Shown here piece after piece: positions 1 to 8,489 of a stretch of 64,000 nucleotides of DNA. Below the pieces are notes generated by a model. It was given only the letters and a program-made list of their open reading frames with translations. It had not been told where the DNA came from and searched no databases. The position numbers and the translations under genes are program-made. Where the stretch lies: NCBI RefSeq assembly GCF_014699055.1, contig NZ_JACXAC010000004.1, forward strand, positions 620,001 to 684,000, in the 5' to 3' direction. Source of the stretch: Hymenobacter armeniacus (lineage in GTDB: Bacteria; Bacteroidota; Bacteroidia; Cytophagales; Hymenobacteraceae). Numbering within the stretch: the stretch's first letter is position 1; every line of letters begins with the position of its first letter.

Positions 1-2
1 CG

Positions 3-599
3 CCGCCGCTGGCCGAAGTGGCCAAGCTGGTGCGCCTGCAGGCCATCGAGCCACTGGCCAACCACTGGCACCAGTTGCTACAGCAGCGCCGGCCCGGCCA
101 GCTCAACGTCATTCTGCACCCGCGCAGCCGGGGCAGCGCCCGCGAGTGGGGCCTCGATAATTTCGGCCAATTGGCTCAGCTGCTGCACCGGGCCGGCCAC
201 CGCGTCTTTGTCACGGGCACGGCGGCCGAAGGGGAGGAGTTGGCCGGTTGGCTTCGGCAAAACAATGCTTTTTTGGCCGCCGACCTCACCGGCCAGCTGG
301 ACCTGCCGCAGCTTCTGGCTTTCATTGCCGCCGCCGATGGGCTGGTGGCCGGCAGCACCGGGCCGCTGCACCTGGCCGCCGCGCTCGGCCGCCACGCGCT
401 GGGCCTGTACCCGCCCATCCGGCCCATGCACCCCGGTCGCTGGGGGCCGCTGGGGCCGCACGCCGCGTTCCTCGTATTCGACAAGCCCAATTGCGAGGAC
501 TGCCGCACGCAGCCCGCCGCCTGCACCTGCATACGGGCGGTGGCGGCGGCGGCCGTGGCGGCGCAGGTGGCCGCGTGGCCCCCTTTGCCCAGCGGATAA
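3..599 (+). CDS. Glycosyltransferase family 9 (heptosyltransferase-like), 3' part
   Basis: Probably transfers a sugar from a nucleotide donor during lipopolysaccharide core or related glycan assembly at the cytoplasmic face of the inner membrane. The reading frame is open to the window edge, so only the C-terminal 198 residues are present; the GTG at 18 is internal, not a start. Visible GT9 features are a nucleotide-binding strand ending in HPRSRGSAREW, a second strand VFVTGTAAEGEEL, and the conserved donor-site block GSTGPLHLAAALG. The tail is Cys-rich (CEDCRTQPAACTC), as in many Bacteroidota GT9 proteins. The family call is firm; the acceptor sugar cannot be told. Confidence 0.8.
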   Translation, partial: PPLAEVAKLVRLQAIEPLANHWHQLLQQRRPGQLNVILHPRSRGSAREWGLDNFGQLAQLLHRAGHRVFVTGTAAEGEELAGWLRQNNAFLAADLTGQLDLPQLLAFIAAADGLVAGSTGPLHLAAALGRHALGLYPPIRPMHPGRWGPLGPHAAFLVFDKPNCEDCRTQPAACTCIRAVAAAAVAAQVAAWPPLPSG

Positions 600-889
600 A
601 TACTGCTCTTTGTCGATATTCTGCGGGCGGTTCGTCCACTTAGTTTGCCAGTTCCGGACCGGATTGCAACCTAGCGAGAGCTGCTATCCGTACATCGGGC
701 AGGGCCTGTGCTGCCCGAGGGTGTGCCGTGCAGTAGTTTTTCTGCTCCACGGTGCGGCTCGGCGGGTAGTTTTGTGCCCGTGTCGAGCAACCCGGCCACC
801 CGCCCATCCGAGTTGCTAATTCAGCTCCATTTGTCCTAATCCTTTATTCTTTCGTAGGTTTCGGCCTACAATTTCCCCCGCCCACCTGT
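600..889. other. Non-coding gap before the sigma factor gene
   Basis: This 290-base stretch separates the GT9 gene from the sigma factor gene. Frames crossing it are shadows of the upstream gene and resemble no family. A short hairpin (GTAGG-TTTCGG-CCTAC) lies at 855-870 just ahead of the sigma gene. I find no clear TAnnTTTG promoter box and no T-tailed terminator. Confidence 0.5.
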
Positions 890-1534
890 ATGAGCGATTC
901 TCCCGAACGGGTCAAACTGAGCAAAGAGGAAAAAGACCGGCGCTTCCAGGCCGAGCTCATGCCCGTGCTCGACCCGCTCTACAATTTTGCCTACCGGCTC
1001 ACCCTCGACGAGGACGACGCCAACGACCTCGTGCAGGAAACCTACCTCAAGGCGTACCGCTTTTTCGAGTACTTCGAGCCCGGCACCAACGCCAAGGCGT
1101 GGCTTTTCCGCATTCTCAAGAATTCGTTCATCAACGACTTCCGCAAGAAGAGCAAGCAGCCCGCCAAAGTCGACTACAGTGAGATTGAAGGCTATTACAA
1201 CCCCGACGACGTAGAAGCCGAGGGCGAAATTGGAGCCTCGTCGTCCGACATGCGCCAGCAGTCGGCCCGCGACCTGATTGGCGACGAAGTGGCCAGCGCG
1301 CTAAATTCTTTGCCGGTTGATTTTCGCACCGTCATCATCCTCTGCGACCTCGAAGGCTTTACCTACGAGGAAATGGCCAAAGTGCTTGATATTCCGATTG
1401 GTACCGTGCGTTCGCGCCTGCACCGGGCCCGTAACTTCCTCAAGGATAAGCTGGAGAAATACGCCCAATCAATGGGATATGGCAATGACGCAATTGACGA
1501 CGAAACGGAACTAACCGACTCCGAAAATAATTAA
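890..1534 (+). CDS. RNA polymerase sigma factor, ECF / sigma-70 family
   Basis: Directs core RNA polymerase to a specific set of promoters. Region 2 (about residues 25-85) carries the helix DANDLVQETYLKAYRFF and the AWLFRILKNSFINDFR segment used in promoter melting. Region 4 (about residues 135-190) has LPVDFRTVIILCDLEGF followed by the helix-turn-helix GTVRSRLHRARNFLK. The 214-residue length is typical of the group. An acidic linker separates the regions and the tail is also acidic. It lies 76 bases upstream of a small Cys/His protein that may be its anti-sigma partner. The regulon cannot be told from sequence. Confidence 0.92.
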   Translation: MSDSPERVKLSKEEKDRRFQAELMPVLDPLYNFAYRLTLDEDDANDLVQETYLKAYRFFEYFEPGTNAKAWLFRILKNSFINDFRKKSKQPAKVDYSEIEGYYNPDDVEAEGEIGASSSDMRQQSARDLIGDEVASALNSLPVDFRTVIILCDLEGFTYEEMAKVLDIPIGTVRSRLHRARNFLKDKLEKYAQSMGYGNDAIDDETELTDSENN

Positions 1535-1610
1535 CCCTCCCAGCAAGAGTACATACTCGGTAGCTCGGCTGCATTTCGTTGTCTTTCACCTTCTTTCGCG
1601 TATTTTCGTT

Positions 1611-1910
1611 ATGAACCCATCTGCTACTACACAAACCAAAATGTCGGCCCCCGTTGCGGCTACCCCTGACAACGGCCCCGACTGCGAACGCGTGAATACT
1701 GTACTCGACCAACTCATCGAAGGCCAGCCCGTGACCGCGGAAGACGAGGATTACCTCTACGACCACGCGACCGACTGCTCGCCCTGCTTCGACGACATCG
1801 AGAAGCAACGCATCTTCATCTCCTTTCTGAAGCAACGCGTGCCTTCTCCCGCCACTCCCGCCACCCTGCACGAGTCCATTTTGGCGCGCGTAGGGGCCGT
1901 GGTGGCCTAA
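1611..1910 (+). CDS. Small anti-sigma-factor-like (zf-HC2-type) protein
   Basis: A 99-residue soluble protein following the ECF sigma gene in the same direction. The centre has a Cys at residue 25 and the pattern DHATDCSPCFDDI, resembling the His-x3-Cys-x2-Cys zinc site of cytoplasmic anti-sigma factors. No membrane segment is visible, so if it is an anti-sigma factor it is a soluble sensor rather than a transmembrane one. An in-frame ATG at residue 11 is an alternative start. The function rests on context plus the short motif and is inferred. Confidence 0.6.
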   Translation: MNPSATTQTKMSAPVAATPDNGPDCERVNTVLDQLIEGQPVTAEDEDYLYDHATDCSPCFDDIEKQRIFISFLKQRVPSPATPATLHESILARVGAVVA

Positions 1911-1939
1911 TACCGGCGCCAACGGCTTAGCTTTGCGTG

Positions 1940-2524
1940 ATGCAAGGCAAAATTATTGTGTTTTCGGCGCCCTCGGGCGCGGGCAAAACCACCATTGTGC
2001 ACCGGCTCATGGAGCGCGTGCCGGAGTTGAGTTTTTCCATTTCGGCCTGCACCCGCGACCGCCGCGGCCGGGCCGAAGAAAACGGCAAGGACTACTACTT
2101 CATCACGGCCGAAGAATTCCAGGACAAGATTCGTCACGACGAATTTGTGGAATGGGAGGAAGTCTACGAGGGCGCCTTCTACGGCACCCTCAAGTCGGAA
2201 ATCGAACGCATCTGGGACAGCGGCAAGCACGCCATCCTGGACGTGGACGTGAAGGGTGGTCTGAGCATCAAGGACTTCTACAAAGACCGGGCGCTGGCCA
2301 TTTTTGTGCGCCCGCCGTCCATCGAAGTCCTGGAGCAGCGCCTGCAGGCCCGCGCCACCGATTCGCAATCCAGCATTTCCTCGCGGGTGTACAAGGCTAA
2401 GTTTGAGCTGGCGTTTGAAGACCGGTTCGACGTGACCGTGGTCAACGACGACCTCGACGCCGCCACCGACCACGCCGAAAAGCTCGTCCGCCAGTTCATC
2501 AGCGCCGAGCCGGCCGTCGTCTAA
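1940..2524 (+). CDS. gmk: Guanylate kinase
   Basis: Phosphorylates GMP to GDP with ATP in the cytoplasm. The P-loop SGAGKTT lies at residues 12-18, after a leading strand IIVFSAP. The GMP-binding region includes SISACTRDRRGRAEENGKDY and the FVEWEEVYEGAFYGT block. The 194 residues match the family. The frame begins one codon earlier with GTG (1937), but the ATG at 1940 gives the usual start MQGKIIVFS. It is followed 11 bases downstream by nadD, suggesting co-transcription. Confidence 0.95.
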   Translation: MQGKIIVFSAPSGAGKTTIVHRLMERVPELSFSISACTRDRRGRAEENGKDYYFITAEEFQDKIRHDEFVEWEEVYEGAFYGTLKSEIERIWDSGKHAILDVDVKGGLSIKDFYKDRALAIFVRPPSIEVLEQRLQARATDSQSSISSRVYKAKFELAFEDRFDVTVVNDDLDAATDHAEKLVRQFISAEPAVV

Positions 2525-2535
2525 CCGCGGGCAGG

Positions 2536-3105
2536 ATGACGGATTCGCCTCGCATCGGCCTGCTGTTCGGCTCCTTCAACCCCGTGCACATCGGCCACCT
2601 CATCCTGGCTGAGCACTTCGCCACGCGCACCGACCTGGCCGAAGTGTGGCTCGTGGTCACGCCCCACAACCCCTTCAAGGAAGCCAAAGACCTGCTGCCC
2701 GACACCGAGCGCCTGCGCCTGGTGGAGCTGGCCCTGGCCGGCAATCCCCGCCTGCGCGCCGAGTCCATTGAATTCGGCCTGCCGCGTCCCAGCTACACCA
2801 TCGCCACGCTCGATGCCCTGCGCCTGCGCCATCCGGGCCACGATTTTGTGCTCCTCATGGGTTCCGACAACGTGCCCGGCTTGCCGCGCTGGCAAGAGTC
2901 GGCCCGCCTGCTGGCCGAAGTCGACATCTACGTTTACCCCCGCCCCGGCTACGAATTGCCCGACCTGGCCGCCTTTCCTCGCCTCCGGGTGCTGGCCGCG
3001 CCCCTGCTCGACATCTCGGCCACCTACATCCGCGAAAGCCTGCGCGCCGGCCAATCCATTCGCTACCTGGTGCCCGCCGCGGTAGAAGCCGAACTCCTCA
3101 AGTAA
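2536..3105 (+). CDS. nadD: Nicotinate-nucleotide adenylyltransferase
   Basis: Joins nicotinate mononucleotide and ATP to give deamido-NAD in NAD synthesis. The nucleotidyltransferase signature GSFNPVHIGH is at residues 12-21 with the HxGH catalytic pair (H18, H21). The C-terminal ISATYIRESLRAGQSIRY block is the second ATP-binding motif of NadD. The 189 residues are normal. It sits immediately after gmk, and a bidirectional terminator follows. Confidence 0.95.
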   Translation: MTDSPRIGLLFGSFNPVHIGHLILAEHFATRTDLAEVWLVVTPHNPFKEAKDLLPDTERLRLVELALAGNPRLRAESIEFGLPRPSYTIATLDALRLRHPGHDFVLLMGSDNVPGLPRWQESARLLAEVDIYVYPRPGYELPDLAAFPRLRVLAAPLLDISATYIRESLRAGQSIRYLVPAAVEAELLK

Positions 3106-3145
3106 AAGAATCTGCAGCCCGCCGCGGTTGATTCCCGCGCTGCCA

Positions 3146-3180
3146 TAAAAAAAGCCCGACGATTTTCGCCGGGCTTTTTC
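3146..3180. terminator. Bidirectional intrinsic terminator between nadD and frr
   Basis: A stem pairing AAAAAGCCCG with CGGGCTTTTT is flanked by A and T runs, so it can terminate nadD on the plus strand and frr on the minus strand. The genes converge here. Confidence 0.85.
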
Positions 3181-3197
3181 TTATTTAAAGCAAGCAA

Positions 3198-3761
3198 TCA
3201 GATGGTCATAATCTCCGATTCCTTCTTGCTGAGGGCTTTTTCAACCTCGGCAATGTACGTATCGGTCGTTTTCTGCACCTTCTCTTCGGCCACTTTGATG
3301 GCGTCTTCCGAAGCGCCTTCTTTCAGCAGTTTGCGCAGGGCTTCGTTCACGTCCTTGCGGATGCCGCGGACGCGGACCTTGCCGGCTTCCGATTCGTTTT
3401 TGGCTTGTTTCACGAGGTCGCGGCGGCGCTCCTCGGTCATGGCCGGGATGTTGAGGCGCACGCCTTCCGCGTCCGACACCGGGCTCAGGCCCAGGTCGCT
3501 GTTGCGAATGGCCTTGGTTACCTCGGCAATCATGTTTTTCTCCCAGGGCTTGATGAACAGCGAGCGGGCGTCGGGCGTCGAGATGTTCGCAATCTGGCCA
3601 ATGGGCGTGGGGGTGCCGTAGTAGTCTACCCGGATGCCGTCGAGCATGGCCGGCGAGGCTTTGCCGGCCCGGATGCGGCTCATTTCCACGTTGACGTGGG
3701 CCAGGGCCTTGCCCATCGATTCAACCAGGTCGTCCAGGTAAAACTGAATTTCTTCGTCCAT
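3198..3761 (-). CDS. frr: Ribosome recycling factor
   Basis: Splits post-termination ribosomes together with EF-G. The 187-residue protein has the expected three-helix-bundle plus beta-domain layout. N-terminal helix residues MGKALAHVNVEMSRIRAGKA and the central YYGTPTPIGQIANI loop are family hallmarks, as is EERRRDLVKQAK in the third helix. It is the last gene of a minus-strand unit after the biotin carrier gene and pyrH. The gap to pyrH holds a 7-bp-period palindrome. Confidence 0.97.
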   Translation of the reverse strand: MDEEIQFYLDDLVESMGKALAHVNVEMSRIRAGKASPAMLDGIRVDYYGTPTPIGQIANISTPDARSLFIKPWEKNMIAEVTKAIRNSDLGLSPVSDAEGVRLNIPAMTEERRRDLVKQAKNESEAGKVRVRGIRKDVNEALRKLLKEGASEDAIKVAEEKVQKTTDTYIAEVEKALSKKESEIMTI

Positions 3762-3765
3762 TTTG

Positions 3766-3857
3766 TTTAGTTGTCAGTTATTGGTTGTCAGTTGTCAGGC
3801 CGGCCACCAGTTTGTCAGTACAAACTAACAACCGGCAACAAGCAACTGACAACTAAA
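3766..3857. repeat. Two-armed palindrome of degenerate 7-bp repeats (frr-pyrH gap)
   Basis: The left arm reads as consecutive heptamers TTAGTTG, TCAGTTA, TTGGTTG, TCAGTTG from 3767. The right arm reads CAACCGG, CAACAAG, CAACTGA, CAACTAA ending at 3856. The outer 14 bases (3766-3779 and 3844-3857) are perfect reverse complements. It fills almost the whole gap between two co-directional genes. It shares units and ends with the element at 23852-23936. No coding potential and no T-tail of a normal terminator. Confidence 0.8.
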
Positions 3858-3859
3858 AA

Positions 3860-4660
3860 TTAGGCTTGCTCCGGCTGGTTGCCCACCAGCGGCTGCAGCA
3901 GGCTGTTGATGGGGTCTAGGGCGGCCTTGCGGCCGGCGTGGGTGTTGGCGTTGCCGTCGCTCACCAGCGTGCCCATGGCTTCGCCGTCCAGCAGGCGCTG
4001 CAGGTTGCCCTGCGTGTTCATGTCGAACACGATGATGGGCAGGTTATTCTCTTTGCACAGCGTGAAGGCCGTCATGTCCATCACGTTCAGCTTCTTGCTC
4101 AGCACCTCATCAAAAGTGATTTCGGTGAAGCGCGTGGCCGACGGGTCTTTCTCCGGGTCGGCCGTGTAGATGCCGTCCACGCGGGTGCCTTTCAGCACCA
4201 CGTCGGCCTCAATCTCAATGGCCCGCAGCGAAGCCGCCGAGTCGGTGGTGAAGTAGGGCGAGCCGATGCCGGCCCCAAAAATCACCACGCGGCCCTTTTC
4301 CAGGTGCCGCACGGCGCGGCGGCGGATGTACGGCTCGCACACCCGCTGAATGGTGAGGCCCGACAGCAGGCGCGTGCTCACTTCCAGCTTTTCCAGGGCA
4401 CTTTGCAGGGCCATGGAGTTGATGACCGTGGCCAGCATGCCCATGTAGTCGCCCTGCACGCGGTCGAGGCCGAAGGCTTCGGCTTCCACGCCGCGGTAAA
4501 TGTTGCCGCCACCAATCACGACGGCCACTTGCACGCCCGTGGCGGCCACTGCCTTAATTTCGGAAGCATATTGCATCAGCCGCTCGGCGTCGATGCCGTA
4601 CTGCTGCTGGCCCATCAGCGCTTCGCCGCTGAGCTTGAGGAGGATGCGGTTGTATTTCAA
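3860..4660 (-). CDS. pyrH: UMP kinase
   Basis: Makes UDP from UMP in pyrimidine synthesis; a cytoplasmic hexamer of the amino-acid-kinase fold. Near the N-terminus [11 protein letters not shown] and then [11 protein letters not shown] form the phosphate-binding glycine loops; [26 protein letters not shown] is the characteristic later block. At 266 residues it is about 25 longer than usual because of a C-terminal tail after the normal end of the fold. The gene lies 37 bases downstream of the biotin carrier gene. Confidence 0.96.
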   Translation of the reverse strand: MKYNRILLKLSGEALMGQQQYGIDAERLMQYASEIKAVAATGVQVAVVIGGGNIYRGVEAEAFGLDRVQGDYMGMLATVINSMALQSALEKLEVSTRLLSGLTIQRVCEPYIRRRAVRHLEKGRVVIFGAGIGSPYFTTDSAASLRAIEIEADVVLKGTRVDGIYTADPEKDPSATRFTEITFDEVLSKKLNVMDMTAFTLCKENNLPIIVFDMNTQGNLQRLLDGEAMGTLVSDGNANTHAGRKAALDPINSLLQPLVGNQPEQA

Positions 4661-4697
4661 GTCGAAATGAATGAGGATGTCGAAATAATAACGAAGG

Positions 4698-5201
4698 CTA
4701 CGAAAACTGCACCAGCACTTGGCCTTTCTGCACGTTGTCGCGCAGGGTCACCTTGATGGTGCCCACCGTGCCATCGGCCGGGGCCTTGAGGATGTTTTCC
4801 ATCTTCATGGCTTCCAGCACCAGCAGCGGGTCGCCCTTTTGCACGGCCTGGCCGGGCGCCACCCGAATGTCTACGATAAGCCCGGGCATGGGGGCTTTAA
4901 GTTCGTTGACTTTCGCGGCGGCGGCGTTGCTCATGCCCAGGCGCTCAAGCAGCAGGTCGAACCGGTCTTTGGCGTTGAGCTCCACGCGCTGGCCATTGAG
5001 CTTCAATACGATGTTTTTGGCGGCGAAGTCGACCGATACAACTTCCGCGTTGTAGGAACGACCTTCGTGCAGCACGTGAAAGCGGCCTTCGCCCAAATCC
5101 GCCAAGTCCCAGGCAAAAGGTTGGCCGTTGAGCGTGACGGTGTCGGCGGTGCGGTAGTCAACTTCCCAAAGTTGACCGGAGCCGGTGCTGATTTGAAGCA
5201 T
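4698..5201 (-). CDS. Biotin/lipoyl-attachment domain protein (biotin carboxyl carrier)
   Basis: Carries biotin for an acyl-CoA carboxylase, probably the propionyl- or acetyl-CoA type common in Bacteroidota. The C-terminal domain (about residues 98-167) contains APMPGLI and the biotinylation motif EAMKMEN with the target lysine at K133. The N-terminal about 90 residues form a beta-rich extension typical of carrier subunits that pair with a separate carboxyltransferase. I chose the ATG at 5201 (MLQIS) over the upstream ATG at 5255, because the extra 18 residues lie in the intergenic promoter region. It heads the unit with pyrH and frr. The partner subunits are not in the window. Confidence 0.88.
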   Translation of the reverse strand: MLQISTGSGQLWEVDYRTADTVTLNGQPFAWDLADLGEGRFHVLHEGRSYNAEVVSVDFAAKNIVLKLNGQRVELNAKDRFDLLLERLGMSNAAAAKVNELKAPMPGLIVDIRVAPGQAVQKGDPLLVLEAMKMENILKAPADGTVGTIKVTLRDNVQKGQVLVQFS

Positions 5202-5234
5202 CTGAAGCGAATAGGGTGGGAGGAAAGCTGGGGT

Positions 5235-5242
5235 TAAAGGTA
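5235..5242 (-). promoter_or_regulatory. Candidate -7 box for the biotin carrier-pyrH-frr unit
   Basis: On the minus strand this reads TACCTTTA, one mismatch from TAnnTTTG, 34 bases ahead of the ATG at 5201. No clear TTG -33 box is at the right distance, so support is moderate. Confidence 0.35.
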
Positions 5243-5298
5243 GCCCAAATCTCAAATTAATTCAGAAATTGAGGCGTTTTTCGCCCGTTCTTGTTGGC

Positions 5299-7887
5299 AT
5301 GAAGTATCTGGTTCCGGGCCTCACCAGCCTGATGTTGTTTGTGCACCTGCTGGCCGCGGCCCAAGGAGCGAAGCCCGGCACGGGAAAGCCCGCTGCCAAG
5401 GTGCCGGTGCATAAAAAGGCGGCTCCTGCTCCGGCGCCGGCCCCCGCGCCGGCCGGGTTGGTGGTGCCGTCCTGGTTGCCCGCCGAGGCGCCGTTGCAGC
5501 CCGCGGCCACCATCCTGACAGATGTACTCGACACCAAGCTCGATGTTCGGTTCGATTATAAGAAGCAGTACCTGCTTGGTACGGCCATCCTTACCCTGCG
5601 CTCGCATTTCTATCCGCAGTCGGAGTTGGTGCTGGATGCTAAGGGGTTCGACGTGCAGAAAATCGAACTGGTGGGGGAGAAGAAGAACAAGAGCCTCAAC
5701 TACAATTACAACCGGCGCAAGCTCGTCATTGCCCTCGACCACCCGTACCCGCGCAGCACGCCCTACCAGGTGCGCATCGTGTATGTGGCCAAGCCCAACG
5801 AGCTGCCGCAGGGCGGCTCAGCGGCTATTACCTCCGACAAAGGGCTTTATTTCATCAACCCGCTGGGCACCGACAAAAACAAGCCCCGCCAAATCTGGAC
5901 GCAAGGCGAGACGGAAAGCAGTTCCTGCTGGTTTCCCACCATCGACAAGCCCAACCAGCGGATGACCCAGGAAATCAGCATGACGGTGGAGAAGCAGTTC
6001 AAGACGCTTTCCAACGGCAGCCTGATTTCCTCGCACGCCAACGCCGACGGCACCCGCACCGACACCTGGAAGCTGAGCCAGCCCCACGCGCCCTACCTCG
6101 CCACCATGGTAGTCGGCGACTTTGCCGTGGTGAATGACTCCTGGCACGGCAAACCCGTCGATTATTACGTGGAGCCGCAGTACGCCGGCACCGCCCGCGC
6201 CATCTTCGGCCACACCCCCGAAATGCTGGATTTCTTTTCCAAGAAGCTGGGCGTGGAATACCCGTGGGAGAAATACGCCCAGGTGGCCGTGCGCGACTAC
6301 GTGAGCGGCGCCATGGAAAATACCACCGCCACCACCCACGGCAGCAGCATCCAGGCCACCAAGCGCGAATTGCTCGACGCCAACTACCAGACCGGCGAAA
6401 CGGTCATCGCCCACGAGCTTTTCCATCACTGGTTCGGCGACTACGTCACGTGCGAAAGTTGGGCCAACCTGCCCCTGAACGAATCTTTTGCCGACTATTC
6501 CGAATACCTCTGGGCTGAGTACAAGTATGGTGCCGATGAGGCCAGCCTCGTTCAGGAAATCAAGCTCAACAACTACCTCGAAGAGGCCACTGCCAAGCGC
6601 GAGCCCCTCATCCGCTACCGCTATGTCAACCGCGAGGACATGTTCGACCGCCATTCCTACGACAAGGGCGGCCGCGTGCTGCACATGCTGCGCAAGTACG
6701 TGGGCGACGAAGCCTTCTTCGCTTCGCTCAACCGCTACCTGACCCAGAACAAGCAAAGCGCCGTCGAAATCTCTAAGCTGCGGACTGCGTTCGAGGAAAC
6801 CACCGGCGAGGACCTGACCTGGTTTTTCAACCAGTGGTTCATGCAGCGCGGCCACCCGGAGCTCCGCATCACGCATACTTACGCCAATGGCCAAGTGGCC
6901 CTGCGCGTGCAGCAGGTGCAGGATACCCTGTTTCAGCCCATCTACCGCCTACCCGTGTCCGTGGCCGTGTGGACCAACGGCAACCAGCCCACCGAGCACC
7001 GCATCACCGTCACCAAAGCCGACCAGACGTTTACCCTGCCCAGCGGCCAGAAACCCACGCTGGTCAAATTCGACAGCGAAAATCAACTCTTGGCCCAAAT
7101 CGACGAAGAGCGCAGCCAAGACGAATTGGTTTTCCAGTTCTACCACGCCCGCACCTACCAGCAGAAAGCCGAGGTGCTGGAGCTTCTGCAAAACAAAACC
7201 TTGGAGATGTCGGTGAGCAGCCTGCTTCGCAACGCCCTCAACGACAAGTTCTGGAACGTGCGCCGTCTCGCCCTAGACCATCTGCGGCGCTACCGCGGCC
7301 CCGAGCCCGAAGGCATGCGCAAAGACATCCAGCGCGTTGCCACCACCGACCGCAGTTCCCGCGTCCGGGCCCAGGCCATCACCACCCTGGCTACCTTCCC
7401 CGACGGTAATTACGCCAATATCTACAACGCTGCCCTCAACGACAGTTCGGCTTTGGTGGCCGCTGCGGCCCTGCGGGTGCTGGCCAAAAAGCCCGAGCCC
7501 ACCACCCGCCAGCAGGTAGCCGCCATTGAGTACACCAGCGGAACGTCACTCATTCCTGCCATTGCCGACTACTACGCCCTCAACGGCGGCCTCGACCAGT
7601 ACCAGTGGTTCCTGCGCCGGCTGCCCGACGTTGGGGAGAATGACCTTTACGCCTATTTCCAGTCCTTCGGCACGCTCATGACGCACATCCCGCCCGTGGA
7701 GCGCGACAAAGGCATCAAAATTCTGGAAGAATACGCCCGCAACGGTTCCCGTTACGACGTTCGGCTCGGCGCTTATAAAGGCCTTGCCTTGCTCATGCCC
7801 ACCAACCCAAACCTGAAAGCCGTGCTGCAAAACATCCGGGAGAAGGAAACTGACGACCGACTCAAAGCATTCTATAACCTTATGTAG
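5299..7887 (+). CDS. Secreted M1-family metallo-aminopeptidase with C-terminal HEAT-like repeats
   Basis: Removes N-terminal residues from peptides, probably in the periplasm. The start at 5299 gives a clean signal peptide (MKYLVPGLTSLMLFVHLLAAAQG); the frame opens 10 codons earlier. A Lys/Pro/Ala-rich linker follows. The exopeptidase motif GAMEN is at residues 337-341, and the zinc site HELFHH at 372-377 with the third ligand E395 (HEXXH-x18-E). The last 250 residues are helical and resemble HEAT repeats, as in the ERAP-like C-terminal part of the family. All catalytic residues are present. A terminator follows. Confidence 0.93.
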   Translation: MKYLVPGLTSLMLFVHLLAAAQGAKPGTGKPAAKVPVHKKAAPAPAPAPAPAGLVVPSWLPAEAPLQPAATILTDVLDTKLDVRFDYKKQYLLGTAILTLRSHFYPQSELVLDAKGFDVQKIELVGEKKNKSLNYNYNRRKLVIALDHPYPRSTPYQVRIVYVAKPNELPQGGSAAITSDKGLYFINPLGTDKNKPRQIWTQGETESSSCWFPTIDKPNQRMTQEISMTVEKQFKTLSNGSLISSHANADGTRTDTWKLSQPHAPYLATMVVGDFAVVNDSWHGKPVDYYVEPQYAGTARAIFGHTPEMLDFFSKKLGVEYPWEKYAQVAVRDYVSGAMENTTATTHGSSIQATKRELLDANYQTGETVIAHELFHHWFGDYVTCESWANLPLNESFADYSEYLWAEYKYGADEASLVQEIKLNNYLEEATAKREPLIRYRYVNREDMFDRHSYDKGGRVLHMLRKYVGDEAFFASLNRYLTQNKQSAVEISKLRTAFEETTGEDLTWFFNQWFMQRGHPELRITHTYANGQVALRVQQVQDTLFQPIYRLPVSVAVWTNGNQPTEHRITVTKADQTFTLPSGQKPTLVKFDSENQLLAQIDEERSQDELVFQFYHARTYQQKAEVLELLQNKTLEMSVSSLLRNALNDKFWNVRRLALDHLRRYRGPEPEGMRKDIQRVATTDRSSRVRAQAITTLATFPDGNYANIYNAALNDSSALVAAAALRVLAKKPEPTTRQQVAAIEYTSGTSLIPAIADYYALNGGLDQYQWFLRRLPDVGENDLYAYFQSFGTLMTHIPPVERDKGIKILEEYARNGSRYDVRLGAYKGLALLMPTNPNLKAVLQNIREKETDDRLKAFYNLM

Positions 7888-7907
7888 GAGCGCCTAAGCG
7901 AATTTTT

Positions 7908-7934
7908 GCGAAAAAAGTGACGCCTTTTTTTTCG
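7908..7934 (+). terminator. Terminator-like hairpin after the M1 peptidase gene
   Basis: GCGAAAAAA (from 7908) can pair with TTTTTTCGC (ending 7934) around a short loop, with a long T-run on the 3' side. It lies 20 bases past the stop and just ahead of the tRNA promoter. Confidence 0.6.
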
Positions 7935-7940
7935 CAATCC

Positions 7941-7971
7941 CTTGCCCGGTGTCAGAAAAGCCTTAATTTTG
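7941..7971 (+). promoter_or_regulatory. Bacteroidota-type promoter for the tRNA-Tyr/Gly/Thr-tuf unit
   Basis: A TTG -33 box (7942-7944) lies 19 bases ahead of TAATTTTG (7964-7971), an exact TAnnTTTG -7 element. The sequence after it (CGACTCC) resembles the initial region of the other translation promoters in the window. It lies 87 bases ahead of tRNA-Tyr. Confidence 0.75.
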
Positions 7972-8058
7972 CGACTCCTTACGAAACGCTACTGCTTCGG
8001 CACTAGCCAAAACGCAAGGGTCTCGCCTCTCAGCAATCGGCCGGGGAGCACCAAAACT

Positions 8059-8138
8059 GGGGGTATCGCATAGCGGCAATTGCGGGTGACTGTAACTCAC
8101 CTCCTTCGGGTTCATAGGTTCGAGTCCTGTTACCCCCA
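8059..8138 (+). tRNA. tRNA-Tyr (GTA)
   Basis: The acceptor stem pairs GGGGGTA with TACCCCC. The anticodon stem GGTGA/TCACC encloses CTGTAAC, giving anticodon GTA. A long variable arm (CTCCTTCGGG region) is as expected for a class II tRNA. The T-loop is TTCGAGT. CCA is not encoded. Confidence 0.95.
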
Positions 8139-8158
8139 CTTTTTTTTACATGCCATCT

Positions 8159-8231
8159 GCGGGAGTAGCTCAGTTGGTAGAGCGGCAGCCTTCCAAGCTG
8201 CAGGTCGCGGGTTCGAACCTCGTCTCCCGCT
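8159..8231 (+). tRNA. tRNA-Gly (TCC)
   Basis: The acceptor stem pairs GCGGGAG with CTCCCGC and the discriminator is T. The anticodon stem GCAGC/GCTGC encloses CTTCCAA, giving anticodon TCC. The D-arm AGCTCAGTTGGTAGAGC and T-loop TTCGAAC are canonical. CCA is not encoded. Confidence 0.96.
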
Positions 8232-8247
8232 CACGTTTTCAGAATAA

Positions 8248-8319
<72 letters not shown>

Positions 8320-8337
8320 CAGATTAGTTCAAGTCCA

Positions 8338-8360
8338 GCGGCCGGAGTTATTCCGGCCGC
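8338..8360 (+). other. GC-rich hairpin between tRNA-Thr and tuf
   Basis: GCGGCCGGA pairs perfectly with TCCGGCCGC around GTTAT. There is no T-run, so it is more likely a processing or stability element separating tRNA precursors from the tuf message than a terminator. The rest of the 170-base tuf leader shows no clear TAnnTTTG box. Confidence 0.5.
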
Positions 8361-8489
8361 CGGCACGGTTCTCTCAGGCAAGCGACGCACAGTTTTCTAT
8401 TACAGTAGGGGCTGAGTCTCGCTTTCTTCGTGTAGGTCCGGTTTTTATCCCTCAAATTCACTTCACCACCTCTTTTTTTACTCTTTACA

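Noticed and set aside
18-20. GTG at 18 as a true start of the GT9 gene
   Set aside because: The frame is open to the window edge and the visible part lacks the N-terminal half of GT9 enzymes, so the gene begins upstream.
208-819. 203-codon frame across the GT9 gene end and the gap to the sigma gene
   Set aside because: Most of it overlaps the GT9 gene in another frame and has Arg/Pro-rich shadow composition.
1928-1935. TAGCTTTG box ahead of gmk
   Set aside because: It matches TAnnTTTG, but transcription would begin at or after the gmk ATG and there is no -33 TTG; probably chance.
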